From Halicephalobus mephisto (lineage: Eukaryota > Nematoda > Chromadorea > Rhabditida > Panagrolaimidae): a DNA stretch of 64,000 bases. Within the stretch, counting starts at the first letter, position 1, and every line of letters starts with the position of its first letter. The stretch lies in the NCBI GenBank assembly GCA_009193035.1, contig SWDT01000010.1, positions 868,001-932,000 of the forward strand, in the 5' to 3' direction. The position numbers and the translations under genes are program-made. This document shows positions 1 to 9,720 of this stretch, one piece after another. Below the pieces are notes generated by a model. That model was given only the letters and a program-made list of their open reading frames with translations. It did not search any database and had not been told where the DNA came from.

Positions 1-1
1 C

Positions 2-983
2 GGAAAACCAATAAGATACGCAAGAATCGGAGATCATGTATATCATCAATGGTCATGTGAAACAGACAATCCAGGAATATACTGTATGAAAGTCCATTCT
101 TGTGCTGTAAGTGATGGTCAAGGAGGATCTCCTGTTCTTGTTCTAGATCAAGAAGGTTGTGAAATCGATCGTTTCGTTCTCCAAAATTTAGATTACTCTG
201 GAGATTTAACTGCAGGTCAAGGAGCTCATGTTTTTAAATTTGCTGATAAACCATCACTACATTTCAACTGTCAAATAGAACTATCTCTAAAAGACCAAAA
301 AACGGGATGTCGTTACCTTCAACCCCAATGTCCAGCTGCAACTGAAATCCCTTCAGACAGCAGTAATCCATATCCCGACTCCGGTTCCAATCCCGATTAC
401 TCATCCAGTATCCCCGGATACGGTGATACTGAAGATCCATACTCACCCAACACCCAAGAATCCACATCCAGCCCATATGGAACAAACATTAACGAAACCC
501 CAGGTTACGGTATCGAAGAGACCCACAGTGCAGAATACGCCCAGAGAGTTCTCCCAGGAGCCAGTTTCAAAGTTGTTCCTGAAGCCATAACCGAAAATTA
601 CGCAGAATTCCAAAGCGGCTACACAACAAAAACCATCAGTGAATACGGACAAACCCAAGTTGCTCCAAGTTCTCAAATTTCCGAGAATCAATACGAACAG
701 CCAAAAGTAACCCCAGTCCCTGTAGGATACGATATTCCAACACCTGGAAACATTGCAGCTCTTGTTTACAATGACGTATATCAAGACGAAACAGAATTCC
801 CTGTAGGAGCCAAAGCCGCGAAAGCTGCTGCCAAACGTAAGTTTTCCTAAAACAAAATAAAAAACAAAACTTTCAGGTCACGCTATTGAGAAAAGAAAAG
901 TTGCCGACTTTGATCTCCCAGAACAAAGCCTGGTTGTCGTCGAGATCGACGAAGACCCGTTATGTAAGTCATTTCTATTTTAA
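2..983 (+). CDS. Cuticlin-type ZP-domain protein, C-terminal part (5' end outside window)
   Basis: Extracellular cuticle/matrix protein. The reading frame is already open at base 2 and runs through the C-terminal half of a ZP domain: YHQWSC near the start, CMKVHSC at base 83, then GCEIDRFVLQNL, AGQGAHVFKF and the closing CRYLQPQC. This is the conserved cuticlin arrangement. A Tyr/Ser/Pro-rich tail of about 150 residues follows; tyrosine-rich tails suit dityrosine cross-linking, which is inference. The exon ends at 836 (GTAAGT donor, phase 1). The next exon begins at 877 after TTTCAG and continues in phase (HAIEKRKVADFDLPEQ) to a stop at 981-983. A basic EKRK site lies in this last exon. No membrane segment is seen after it, though a GTAAGT at 964 could be a further donor, so the C-terminus is less certain. 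The nearest gene is antisense and starts 69 bases downstream. Confidence 0.85.
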
Positions 984-1051
984 AGGTAGAAAATAGAACG
1001 AACAAAAATAAGCTGAAACAACAAACTACTGTCGAATCCCATTGAAAGACT

Positions 1052-1495
1052 TCATTCGTGAGAATTGCTGACTGAGCGACTTCGGGATCTAGACTGAGAT
1101 TTTGAAGAATCACGGTCAATTGGCGATCTTGAACGGCTAAACGACCGCTTCTTAGGTGGACTTGCAGACCGTTTAGAAGCATATCTGGGGTCATCTCCAT
1201 ATGACGAGCGTCGGAAGGAGCCTCCTCGTCCACGACGACCATAATCACGTTGACGCTTCTGATCTCTGTTAGAAAATTCTACTCGAACACGACATCCACA
1301 AAGTTTACTTCCGTCCAGGGAGCGAACAGCATCTTCAGCATCCCGAATATCATAGAACTCGATAAATCCAAAACCAGGTGGACGACGGGCGATCCATACT
1401 TTACGAAGACGTCCGTATTTGCGAAAAGCATCGCTGACCTCTTCGACACTAGCGCCATCTGGGAGTCCTCCGATGTAGACTTTCTCCGAAGTCAT
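1052..1495 (-). CDS. rsp-6: SR-family splicing factor, RSP-6/SRSF3-like
   Basis: Intronless 147-residue protein with one N-terminal RRM followed by an RS domain, the architecture of SRSF3/SRSF7 and nematode RSP-6. RNP2 is VYIGGL (residues 6-11); RNP1 is the unusual GFGFIEF (about 41-47). The [12 protein letters not shown] stretch just before RNP1 is diagnostic of this subgroup. Residues 75-147 are rich in Arg-Ser, Gly-Arg and Ser-Pro dipeptides (SRSRSRS near the end), giving SRPK/CLK phosphorylation sites. It is a nuclear pre-mRNA splicing regulator. The ATG at 1495 is immediately upstream of the RRM, as in the family. It is transcribed away from the small membrane-protein gene at 1585, with 89 bp between the two ATGs, so a shared bidirectional promoter is likely. 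The assignment to RSP-6 rather than another small RSP protein is by motif only. Confidence 0.88.
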   Translation of the reverse strand: MTSEKVYIGGLPDGASVEEVSDAFRKYGRLRKVWIARRPPGFGFIEFYDIRDAEDAVRSLDGSKLCGCRVRVEFSNRDQKRQRDYGRRGRGGSFRRSSYGDDPRYASKRSASPPKKRSFSRSRSPIDRDSSKSQSRSRSRSVSNSHE

Positions 1496-1584
1496 TTCGT
1501 AACCCTAAAATTTGTAAATTAGATAATCAAAAAATAACAAAAACCAAGCCCTATGGTGGACAATGTAGTTTAGTAACAAGTACG

Positions 1585-2403
1585 ATGTTCGACGTTCTTA
1601 ATAATCAGAATTTTCAGCTCGCTCATTGTGGGACGATCAAAATGCCGATGCTCAGAAGTTGGGTGGAAAGTGTGTTTCCAGAGGTAAGTTCGTTAAAAAT
1701 TTGTAGGAAAAGAGGTAAGGAAGATTGTCGATACATTGTCGAAAAAGCAATCGTGGAAAACTATTCCTGCAAAGCTGTCATATATAAAAGCGACGATATA
1801 TCAAATCTAGAACTCGAAACCGGTAAATAAGAACGCGATTTTAGGACTAGGGGAATCAGATAAAATCCAAAATTTAAAGGAGGTAAATAAGGACGCGGAT
1901 TTTAGGACCGGAAAATTAGTGCATAATTATGCAAAATCAAACGCGAAACGAGTAGGAACACGGTTAGGAAATTGATGTAAAATCAAGACACTCAAAATAG
2001 TCAAAGAGAAACGGGGATTTCAAGATTTATAAGTGTATATAAAATCGAAATTTCAAAGTGGGAAAAACACGAATTTTAGGATTCAGAAAAATGATATATA
2101 AATTTGTGCAAAATTCAGAAACTTGAAATAGGTTAACAAAGGCACAGGCATTAGGACTAAGAAAATTAAAATAAAATTTTAGAAACTAGAAATTTGAAAC
2201 ATATAAACAGGAAAAAACACGAATTTTAGGATTCCGGAAAACCAACGTAAATCTATATAAAATCCGATTTTTCAGAATTATTCGCGACGGCCATGATCGC
2301 GACCATCGGCATGGGGATCCTGCTATGTGTTACAGTAGGAATAAGTATTCGAAGAACACGCTCAACGGAATTGACCAAATTTTTCCTCACGAATAAAGTT
2401 TAA
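1585..2403 (+). CDS. Small single-pass membrane protein, two exons, unknown function
   Basis: Exon 1 spans 1585-1822 and ends at a G|GTAAAT donor in phase 1. Exon 2 begins at 2276 after TTTTTCAG; the frames join exactly and run to a stop at 2401-2403, giving about 121 residues. The second exon encodes one clear membrane helix (core ATIGMGILLCVTVGISI) followed by basic RRTR and a short tail, so an N-out/C-in type I or C-tail-anchored protein is expected. The N-terminal part (about 79 residues) contains four cysteines and no recognisable domain; no signal peptide is seen, so an upstream exon is possible. An AATAAA overlaps the stop codon and another lies at about 2487. The ATG is 89 bp from the divergent rsp-6-like gene. 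I do not recognise the family. Confidence 0.5.
1823..2275 (+). repeat. Intron made of imperfect copies of its own ends
   Basis: The intron of the small membrane-protein gene contains repeated pieces of the form GGTAAATAAG-GACGCGGATTTTAGGA (two clear copies near 1822 and 1880) and repeated CACGAATTTTAGGATTC pieces near 2079 and 2218. The repeats carry both donor-like and acceptor-like motifs, so internal cryptic splicing is possible. Confidence 0.5.
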
Positions 2404-3350
2404 AATTTCGAAGGAAACCGCGAGAGACAACTCCCGGATTTTCGTCACGAGACCCACTGCCATTTAAAATTTGTCCTTTCACTCGCAATAAACAACTTTC
2501 ATTTTAAAAATTTCGATGATTTATCTAAAATGACAAAAATTTTAATAAAGAATTTCCATGATAAAAAATGAAGTTGTTTGGTGAAATTTTGAGTTTTTTC
2601 TGAGGTATTTTTTTATATTTAATAACATGTTTAAAAACAATAATTTCGTAATCGAAGAAATATGACATCATTCATGATGAGAAAAGTCATTTTTTAAATA
2701 GCAGGTGTTGTTTTTTAGAATGTTTTAAATTTCGGTCCTGAGAAGCGGACTCTGCTTCAGTTCATAAAAATTAAAATTCAAAGTTAAAAATAAAAATTTG
2801 GATTTTTTCGTATTTAGAAATTATAGATTTTTTATTTCAAAAAAATTACTTTTCTTCGATCTAAATTTGACTTGTAAAGTATGTTTTAATGCAGAAAATC
2901 TACTGCAGTTCATAAAAATTAAAATTCAAAGTAGAAGATAAAAATTTGAATTTTTTTGTATTTAGAAATTATAGATTTTTTATTTCAAAAAAATTACTTT
3001 TCTTCGATCTAAATTTGACTTGTAAAGTATGTTTTAATATAAAAAATCTACTTCAGTTCATAAAAATTGAAATTCAAAGTTGAAGATAAAAATTTGGATT
3101 TTTTTGTATTTAAAAATCATAAATTTTTTATTTCAAAAAAATTACTTTTCTCTGTTTAGACTTGATTTATCAGGTGTGTTTTAATGCAGAAAATCTACTT
3201 CAGTTCATAAAAATTGAAATTCAAAGTTGAAGATAAAAATATGGATTTTTTGTATTTAGAAATTATAGATTTTTCATTTCAAAAAAATTACACTTTTTTA
3301 TTTAACTTTTCTTCTATCTAGATTTGACTTGTGAAGTGTGTCTTAACACG
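2404..3350. repeat. AT-rich spacer with a ~147 bp tandem repeat (about 4 copies)
   Basis: From about 2755 to 3350 four imperfect units follow one another. Each begins with CTTCAGTTCATAAAAATT, passes TTAGAAATTATAGATTTTTTA and ATTTCAAAAAAATTAC, and ends with TTGACTTGTAAAGTATGTTT. The unit starts are at about 2755, 2903, 3051 and 3197. Bases 2404-2750 hold the 3' end of the preceding gene and no other gene that I can support. Confidence 0.75.
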
Positions 3351-3621
3351 AAAAATCCAAACTTTGTTTTATTAAAGTCGACAGTCAGAGTTGAGAATTA
3401 AAATTCGGACTTTTCGTGTCAGGATAAACTCGCAGGCGATGCTTGGATTCGGGAATTCGGATATTAGTCCCGATTATCAATTTAGATAAAACAACTTTTT
3501 GAAATAGAAAAATTTTGAAATGTTGTCTCAGCGCGAAAAGTCCAAATTTCGACAGCACTCATTTCGATTTTAACCAATTTGGTTACTGTATTAAGAAAGT
3601 AAAAATCCAGATGAGACTCAA

Positions 3622-3885
3622 GTGTCGTTCGCGGTAGGACCACCGGTCTCTCATTTGATATTTTTTCTTTTTGGAAGACGATACAAACCAGCTTCTATCA
3701 TGAAATCTCCCAAGAGTACGGTAGTAGCTCACATGGAAATTGAAAATTGGCGCGTAACCGTCGATGTTGTAACAAATTTAGTTTGGTCTTCAGTACTCCC
3801 CGTGAGCAGTCGGTACGTCGACAGACGTTTTCCGGATTTTGGTCTCGCCACGAATAGTTTGATTGCGTTTCTTACCATGAGGTAG
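3622..3885 (+). other. Doubtful ORF / possible exon, unknown
   Basis: An open frame in a patch of more balanced base composition than the surroundings (3600-4100). It starts with GTG, not ATG, so if real it is an internal exon; an in-frame ATG lies at the MKSPKSTVV segment. The end could be a donor (ATGAG|GTAGTT) joining a TTTCCAG acceptor near 3945. The opposite strand also has short open frames here (3729-3911 and 3908-4099). No domain is recognised on either strand. It may be a gene fragment or conserved non-coding DNA. Confidence 0.2.
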
Positions 3886-4405
3886 TTAGATTTTTCTGAA
3901 CATGAATTCATAATATCCTTTTCGTGGTAGAATGAATGCTTTCCAGTTTGGATTTGTCTTCGATTTCCCGAGGATAAACCCTACGTGATGGTCCCGGAAA
4001 TCCCCAGCTTTCATTCATGTCAATCGGGAGTCCAATTATTTCCAAAAAAACTCTGAACCACACTATTTCGACAACAGTGGATATTCTAAAGTACGCCATT
4101 AATCCTTTTCAAATGGCTAATCTCAAAAGTAAAAAAATGGAATCAGGCAAAAAATAATTTCCGCAATCTCACTGTCAATCAGCGAAACGTTATCATCACC
4201 TCCCATTTGATACCAAGGGCTAGATCATTAGCGAGAAAGATCCAAAAGTGTGTTTAAAATCGTCCGCTGTCCTGTTTCCCGACGAAGTGACGAACGCGCG
4301 ACAGACAAACAAAGACAGAACTATTTCTGCAAAAATTCTTTTTATTTAAAAAAAAAATATTCTTTAAATTTTGGGATTTGATAGTGGAGATAGATAAGTG
4401 AATGA

Positions 4406-5929
4406 CTAGGGTTTCTTTAGGAAGACAGAATTCATCATCACAAAACCATAATCGTAGCAGCAGATTTCGCCCCTCTGGCAACTGTGGTCGACAGGACAGG
4501 ACCCGTCGTCGTTACAGGGTCCTATGGGTCTCATCCCGTCATCGCAGGACTTTTTCGTGTAATCCTGAGGACCGTAATCCCCACTGTCCTCAACAGACCT
4601 GGATTCGACAGAGTTGATCTCAGAATCCGTCGTCGTCCGGATTCTGACGGTTGTCTTCGGAGTTGTCTGAGGCGTTGTTTCTGTCGTAGACATCGTCGTT
4701 GTGGTTAACTTAGACCATTCAGGAAACCCGGTTACGGTAGATAAGATCGAAGTAGAGGCAGGGGTAGGGGTAGAGGTAGGGGTAGGGGTAGGGGTTTCTA
4801 ACAACCCCGCGAAAATGGCGTAGATCGGCGAATCCGTCGACAAACCGGCCTTCCTGCCGAGTTCCAGTAACTTTGAGAGTTCGGAAAGTTCCCGAAGTTT
4901 GTCTTCGTCGATTTCCCTCGAGGGGTTTCCAGAATCCTCCGTGGACTTCCCTGAGTCTTCGTCTTTGGATTTGTCTTCTTCTTCTGAATATTCGTGGATG
5001 TTCTTCGGAAAACCAACTTCTCCATCGACGATCAAAGGGGTCTGAGTGGTGGTGGTCGTGGTGAGGAGTCCGAGGAAGGGGGTCGTGCAGCAGGCCGAGT
5101 TCACACAAGTACCCCCCAGGGCAACACAGATCGCGTCGTCGTCCAATCTACACTGTCCAATATGGGCTCCTCCGTTGATGCATCTCACCGGGAAACTTTT
5201 CGGATTCTAAAAAATCCATTTTTTTATTTCCAAAAAATTTACTTTTAAAATAATCCAAAAATTAATTTTTTAATTTCCAAAAAATTAACTTTTAAAAAAA
5301 TCCATTTTTTTATTTCCAAAAAATTAACTTTTAAAAAAATCCAAAAATTAATTTTTTAATTTCCAAAAAATCCATTTTTTTCATTTTCAAAAAAATCTAA
5401 AAATTAATTTTTTTATTTTCAATTTCAAAAAAAATAGACTTCTAAAGAATTTTTAAAATTTAATTTTTTTAGAAATTTATTTTTAAAATTTTTCAGAAAT
5501 TTACTTTTTTAAAATTTTTTAGGAATTTATTTTTTTTAAATTTTTTAGAAATTTACTTTTTTTAAATTTTTTAGAAATTTATTTTTTTTTTTAAATTTTT
5601 TAAGAATTTATTTTTTTTTTTAATTTAAAAAAAATTCCCACCGGGATTTGAGGGCCTGTGTTACCGTACCCATGGCCGGATTTCACGTATCCTACCCCCA
5701 GCCCGTAGGCAGTGGGATAGCCGACGGCGACGTTGTTGTTGGGGATATAGGGGACGAAATTCGGGGGTTGTCCGTGGCCATACAAGCCGTAATTATTTCC
5801 CCAGCGTTTTTGTCTCTTGAGTGAAATTTCGAAATTCCGAAATGACGTCGAACCGGACTCGGCAAATGTCCAAAAAAGAAAACTAAGGACAGTTGTTACG
5901 AAAAAAATTTTAAAAATCATTTTTTTCAA
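4406..5929 (-). CDS. Secreted Cys-rich protein with two CC-motif domains and a Thr-rich linker
   Basis: Two exons: 5642-5929 and 4406-5206, joined in phase 0 (donor GTGGGA, acceptor TTTTTTAG), about 362 residues. Exon 1 encodes an N-terminal signal peptide (MKKMIFKIFFVTTVLSFLFW), a KRQKR furin-like site, then a Gly/Tyr/Asn-rich stretch. Exon 2 encodes two related six- or seven-cysteine units, CINGG..IGQC....C...GGTC....CC and CDDG..PIGPC...SCP..HSC....ICC, which resemble nematode lustrin/WAP-like CC-motif domains. They are separated by an acidic stretch and a Thr/Pro-rich, probably O-glycosylated linker with a (PT)n run and TTTTTT. The architecture suggests an extracellular matrix, cuticle or pharyngeal-lining protein; that role is inference. 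An AATAAA lies on this strand near 4340. The intron (5207-5641) is almost pure A/T with repeated TCCAAAAATTAATTTTTTA units. Confidence 0.72.
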
Positions 5930-8060
5930 AAATGAATTTTAATTTTGACCGATTTTCCTTTTTATTTAATTATTTTCTTTGTTTTCATTTTTGACAGTTT
6001 TTGAAATAAATGTCAAAATTATTGTTTTCGAAATTAATCGGAAGGAAACTAGTTTTCTTCGGAAAAATAAAATTTAAATTTTTTACAAAAAAGTCTAAGT
6101 TTTAAAAAATCTAATTTTTTACAAAAAAAATAAAATAAAATTTCAACTTTTTATAAAAAATAAAATTTAAATTTAAAAAAAACTTAATTTTTTACAAAAA
6201 AATTAAAGTTCAACTTTTTATAAAGAAATAAAATTGGGATTAATTTTAAATATCCTGGATTCTAAAAGCTAATTTTTAAATTTGACTTTAGATTCAGAAT
6301 CTACGGGTCTGGTTACTTTTTTAGAAATACTTTTGTTCAGTTTTAACTTTAGAATTGGAAAATAAATAAATATAATGTAAATCTTTAAAAAATAAGTCTC
6401 ATAAAGTCCAAAATCCTGGATTCTGGAAGTTAATTTTTGATTTCGACTTTAGATTCAGAATCTACAGGTCTGGTTACTCCTTTAGGAATATTTTTGTTCA
6501 TTTTTAACCTCAGAATTGGAAAATAAATAAATATGATGTAAATCTTTGAAAAATAAATCTCATAAAGTCCAAAATCCTGGATTCTGGAAGTTAATTTTTA
6601 ATTTTGACTTTAGATTCGAAATTTACAAGTCTTTTACTGCATTGAAGTACTTTTGTTCAGTTACAATTCTAAAACTGGAACAAATTTTCGGTACAGAAAG
6701 GTTCGGGACACTAGTGTCACACAGTCGAATTTCGATTGCTTTTGTGATGACTCAAAAATGACATCATTGACTCGTCTACGTTTTGTTGATTTTCGAGGTC
6801 AACTGACCTGGTTAACTGCTTTTTTGACGAAATAATAAATATCAAATTGAAAACTTAAAAAGTTAAAAATTTAAAAAATTTAAAAATTAAATATTTTTAA
6901 TAAAAAATAAAAATTTTTAAATTAAAAATCGTCCTAACACGAATTTTTGGAATTTTCCAGTCAAGATCAAAAGTTGCTAATTTTAATCTTTGTTTTTGAA
7001 AATTTCGAAATCATACTTTTTTATAAAAAATAAAAATTTTAAAAAATTGTTTTACACTGATTTTCGAAATTTTCCATTCGAGACCGATAAGTTTTGAATT
7101 TCCTGTTTACTTAGTTTCGAAAAATATCAAACTACACTATTTCGAAAAAAAAACAAAAAATGACGAAATTTTCCAGCTCGGATCAAAATTACGAAATTTT
7201 CCAGCTGGGACCGAATTATTGAGATTTTCCAGCTGGGACCGAAATTACGAAATTTTCCAGCTGAGACCGAATTTTTGAGATTTTCCAGTTGGGACTGAAT
7301 TTTTGGAATTTCCTAGCTGAAACTGAATTTTCAGAATTTTCCAGTTGAGACCAAAATTACGAAATTTTCCAGCTGGGACTGAAATTACGAAATTTCTAAG
7401 TGCACATTTCCTCAAAGTCCTAAATTTCATTATTATTCAAAGTTGAAATTTCTGTAATGAAATTTTGGAATAATTGTTTGAAAAGAATTTTTTAGAATTT
7501 TCCAGTTGAGACCAAAAATCCGAAATTTCACAATTTTGTGATTTTAAAATTATTTTTTTATTTTTAAAATTTCAATATTTTAAATTTTTAAATATTTAAT
7601 TTTCTTTAATTTTTAAAATTTAAACATATTCGTTTTTTTAAATTATTTTTTTACTTTTTAAATATTTAATTTTTAAACTTTTTAAATATTTAAATTTTGA
7701 GTTTTTTAAATATTTAATTTTTAAAATTTAAATATATTCGTTTTTTTAAAATTATTTTTTTATTTTTTAAATATATAAATTTCAAATTTTTTAAATATTT
7801 AAATTTCAAAATTTAAATATATTCGTTTTTTTAAAATTATTTTTTTATTTTTTAAATATATAAATTTTGAATTTTTTAAATGTTTAAATTTCAAATTTTT
7901 GAAATATTTAAATTTCAAAATTTAAATATATTCGTTTTTTTAAAATTATTTTTTTATTTTTTAAATATATAAATTTTGAATTTTTTAAATATTTAAATTT
8001 CAAATTTTTTAAATATTTAAATTTCAAAATTTAAATATATTCGTTTTTTAAATCGATTTG
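5930..8060. repeat. AT-rich spacer with three tandem-repeat fields
   Basis: No gene is supported. Three fields are visible. (1) 6248-6670: three ~162 bp units, each starting CCTGGATTCT.AAAGCTAA / GGAAGTTAAT and containing TTTAGATTCAGAATCTAC. (2) 7165-7395 with an outlier at 7495: about nine units of ~28 bp based on GAAATTTTCCAGCTGGGACC. (3) 7560-8050: four ~108 bp units containing TTCGTTTTTTTAAAATTATT and AAATATTTAAATTTCAAA. Short open frames here are products of the repeats. Confidence 0.7.
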
Positions 8061-8300
8061 AATTCTAAACTACGTAGAACGCTATAAAGCGAAAAGTCAG
8101 AAATGTTCAGTGATCAACTTCGATCCATTCGCTCTGCCTCTTTCGAAATCAGGGACGGACGGACAGACGAACACGCCTAATCCATTCCCAGTCAACCCGA
8201 TTTTTCTTGCGCGTCTTCGCGTAAACTGAAGCGGTGAATCATCGACTATAAAACAGCCATAGACTCTTATACATACATCCCTCTCGATGAAAACATAATT
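8060..8300 (+). promoter_or_regulatory. Promoter-like island with TATA box and AP-1-like site
   Basis: A patch of mixed base composition inside long AT-rich DNA. TATAAAA lies at 8247-8253 and a TGAATCA, one base from the AP-1 consensus, at 8235-8241, just upstream. Downstream there is no long ORF (the ATG near 8287 is followed quickly by a stop), so it may drive a non-coding 5' exon. The nearest gene on this strand is fos-1, about 6.3 kb away. The link to fos-1 is inference. Confidence 0.35.
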
Positions 8301-9720
8301 CTGACGTTTGTTTTGTTCATTAGATTACTTGATCTAACAATTTTTAAAATTTTATTTTTAATTTTTTTTTAAATTTTAAAATTTTTAAAATTTTTTATTT
8401 TTTTTTTTGAATTTACAGTAATCGAACTTCTAGATTCCGAATCTGGAGCCGGGAGTTTACGGTTTACCTTTGGGATATGGATCTTTGAAATCCTGGATTT
8501 TTGAGATTTCAGAAATCCGCTAGATGATATAAAATTGAATTTTTTAAAATTATATTTTTCATTTTAAACTTTCAAAGATAGCGATTTAGAACTTTAAAGT
8601 CAAAATCTGAATTTTAAAGTTGGTTGTAAAACTTTGTAAATTTTAGAATCTCCCTCAGGGCATGAGTTCAAGGATGAACATCTTCGAAAAATCAAAGATC
8701 TCGAAGACTAGATATTCTAAAATTAAATAAATTTAATTTTTAAAATTTCGAAAAAAAAATAAAAATTAAAAAATTTAAAAAAATTTAAAAAAATAAAAAT
8801 TTAAATCCGGGATTTCAGATATCCGGATTTTGGAAGTCAATTCCCAACTTCTGACGTCAAATCTGCAAACTCCAGATTCGATTACTGTAAATTAGATGAT
8901 TTTTAGTAAAATTTGAAAATGATTTTTTTCGAATTTTTTTTTGTTAAGTATTTTAGTTTTGCCAGTTTTTCCGCTGAGTCATTTTTTGCCAACTGGTAAA
9001 CTTGATTTTTTCCTAAGGATCTATCAATTAGCCAGTTTTTCGATTTTTTTCCAAAGATCGCGGACAAAGGACAGACATTCCTGTGCCGAGGTCTTTAAAG
9101 CGGTCTACATCAAAGGAAAAAAATTAAATTTCACTTATTTGGGTAAACCAACTTGCTCAAACATTGCGCGCAAACTGCGGATTTTATTTTAATTTTGGAA
9201 TTTTTATAAATATAATTTTAAAAATTTTCATTGATCTGCCAAAATGTTGCGCGCAAACTGCGAATTTAACTTTGATTTTGATCTATTTGCCATAATATTG
9301 CATGCAACCTGCGAGTTTTGTTTTAATTTTAAACTTTTTATAAATATAACTTTAAAAATCTCCACTAATCTGCCAAAATGTTGCGCGCAACCTGCGGATT
9401 TAACTTTGATTTTGATTTATCTATCATAATATTGCACGAAACCTGCGAATTTTATTTTAATTTTAAAATCTTTATAAATATAACTTTAAAAATCTTCACT
9501 AATCTGCCCAAATGTTGCGCGCAAACTGCGGATTTTATTTCCATTTCGATTTTCTGCTGGAATGTTGCACGCAAACTGCGGATTTAACTTTGATTTTGAT
9601 TTATCTATCATAATATTGCATGCAACCTGCGAATTTTGTTTTAATTTCAAAATTTTTATAAATATAATTTTAAAAATTTTCATTGATCTAGTTAAACATT
9701 GCGAACAATTTATAAATTTT
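8301..9720. repeat. AT-rich spacer with a TTGCGCGCAA-containing tandem repeat
   Basis: From about 9160 to 9720 a composite unit of roughly 130 bp is repeated about four times. It alternates AATGTTGCGCGCAAACTGCGG (9243, 9375, 9510, 9559) with ATATTGCATGCAACCTGCG (9294, 9431, 9614). Each core is a near-palindrome (TTGCGCGCAA, TTGCATGCAA). Open frames across it exist on both strands only because the unit lacks stops. A related TTGCAAGCAAAGTGCGG occurs at about 56370. Bases 8301-9150 hold nothing that I can support. Confidence 0.65.

Noticed and set aside
7165..7395. Regularly spaced ~28 bp repeats resembling a CRISPR array
   Set aside because: The units are contiguous with no unique spacers, AT-rich and imperfect, and the genome is clearly eukaryotic.
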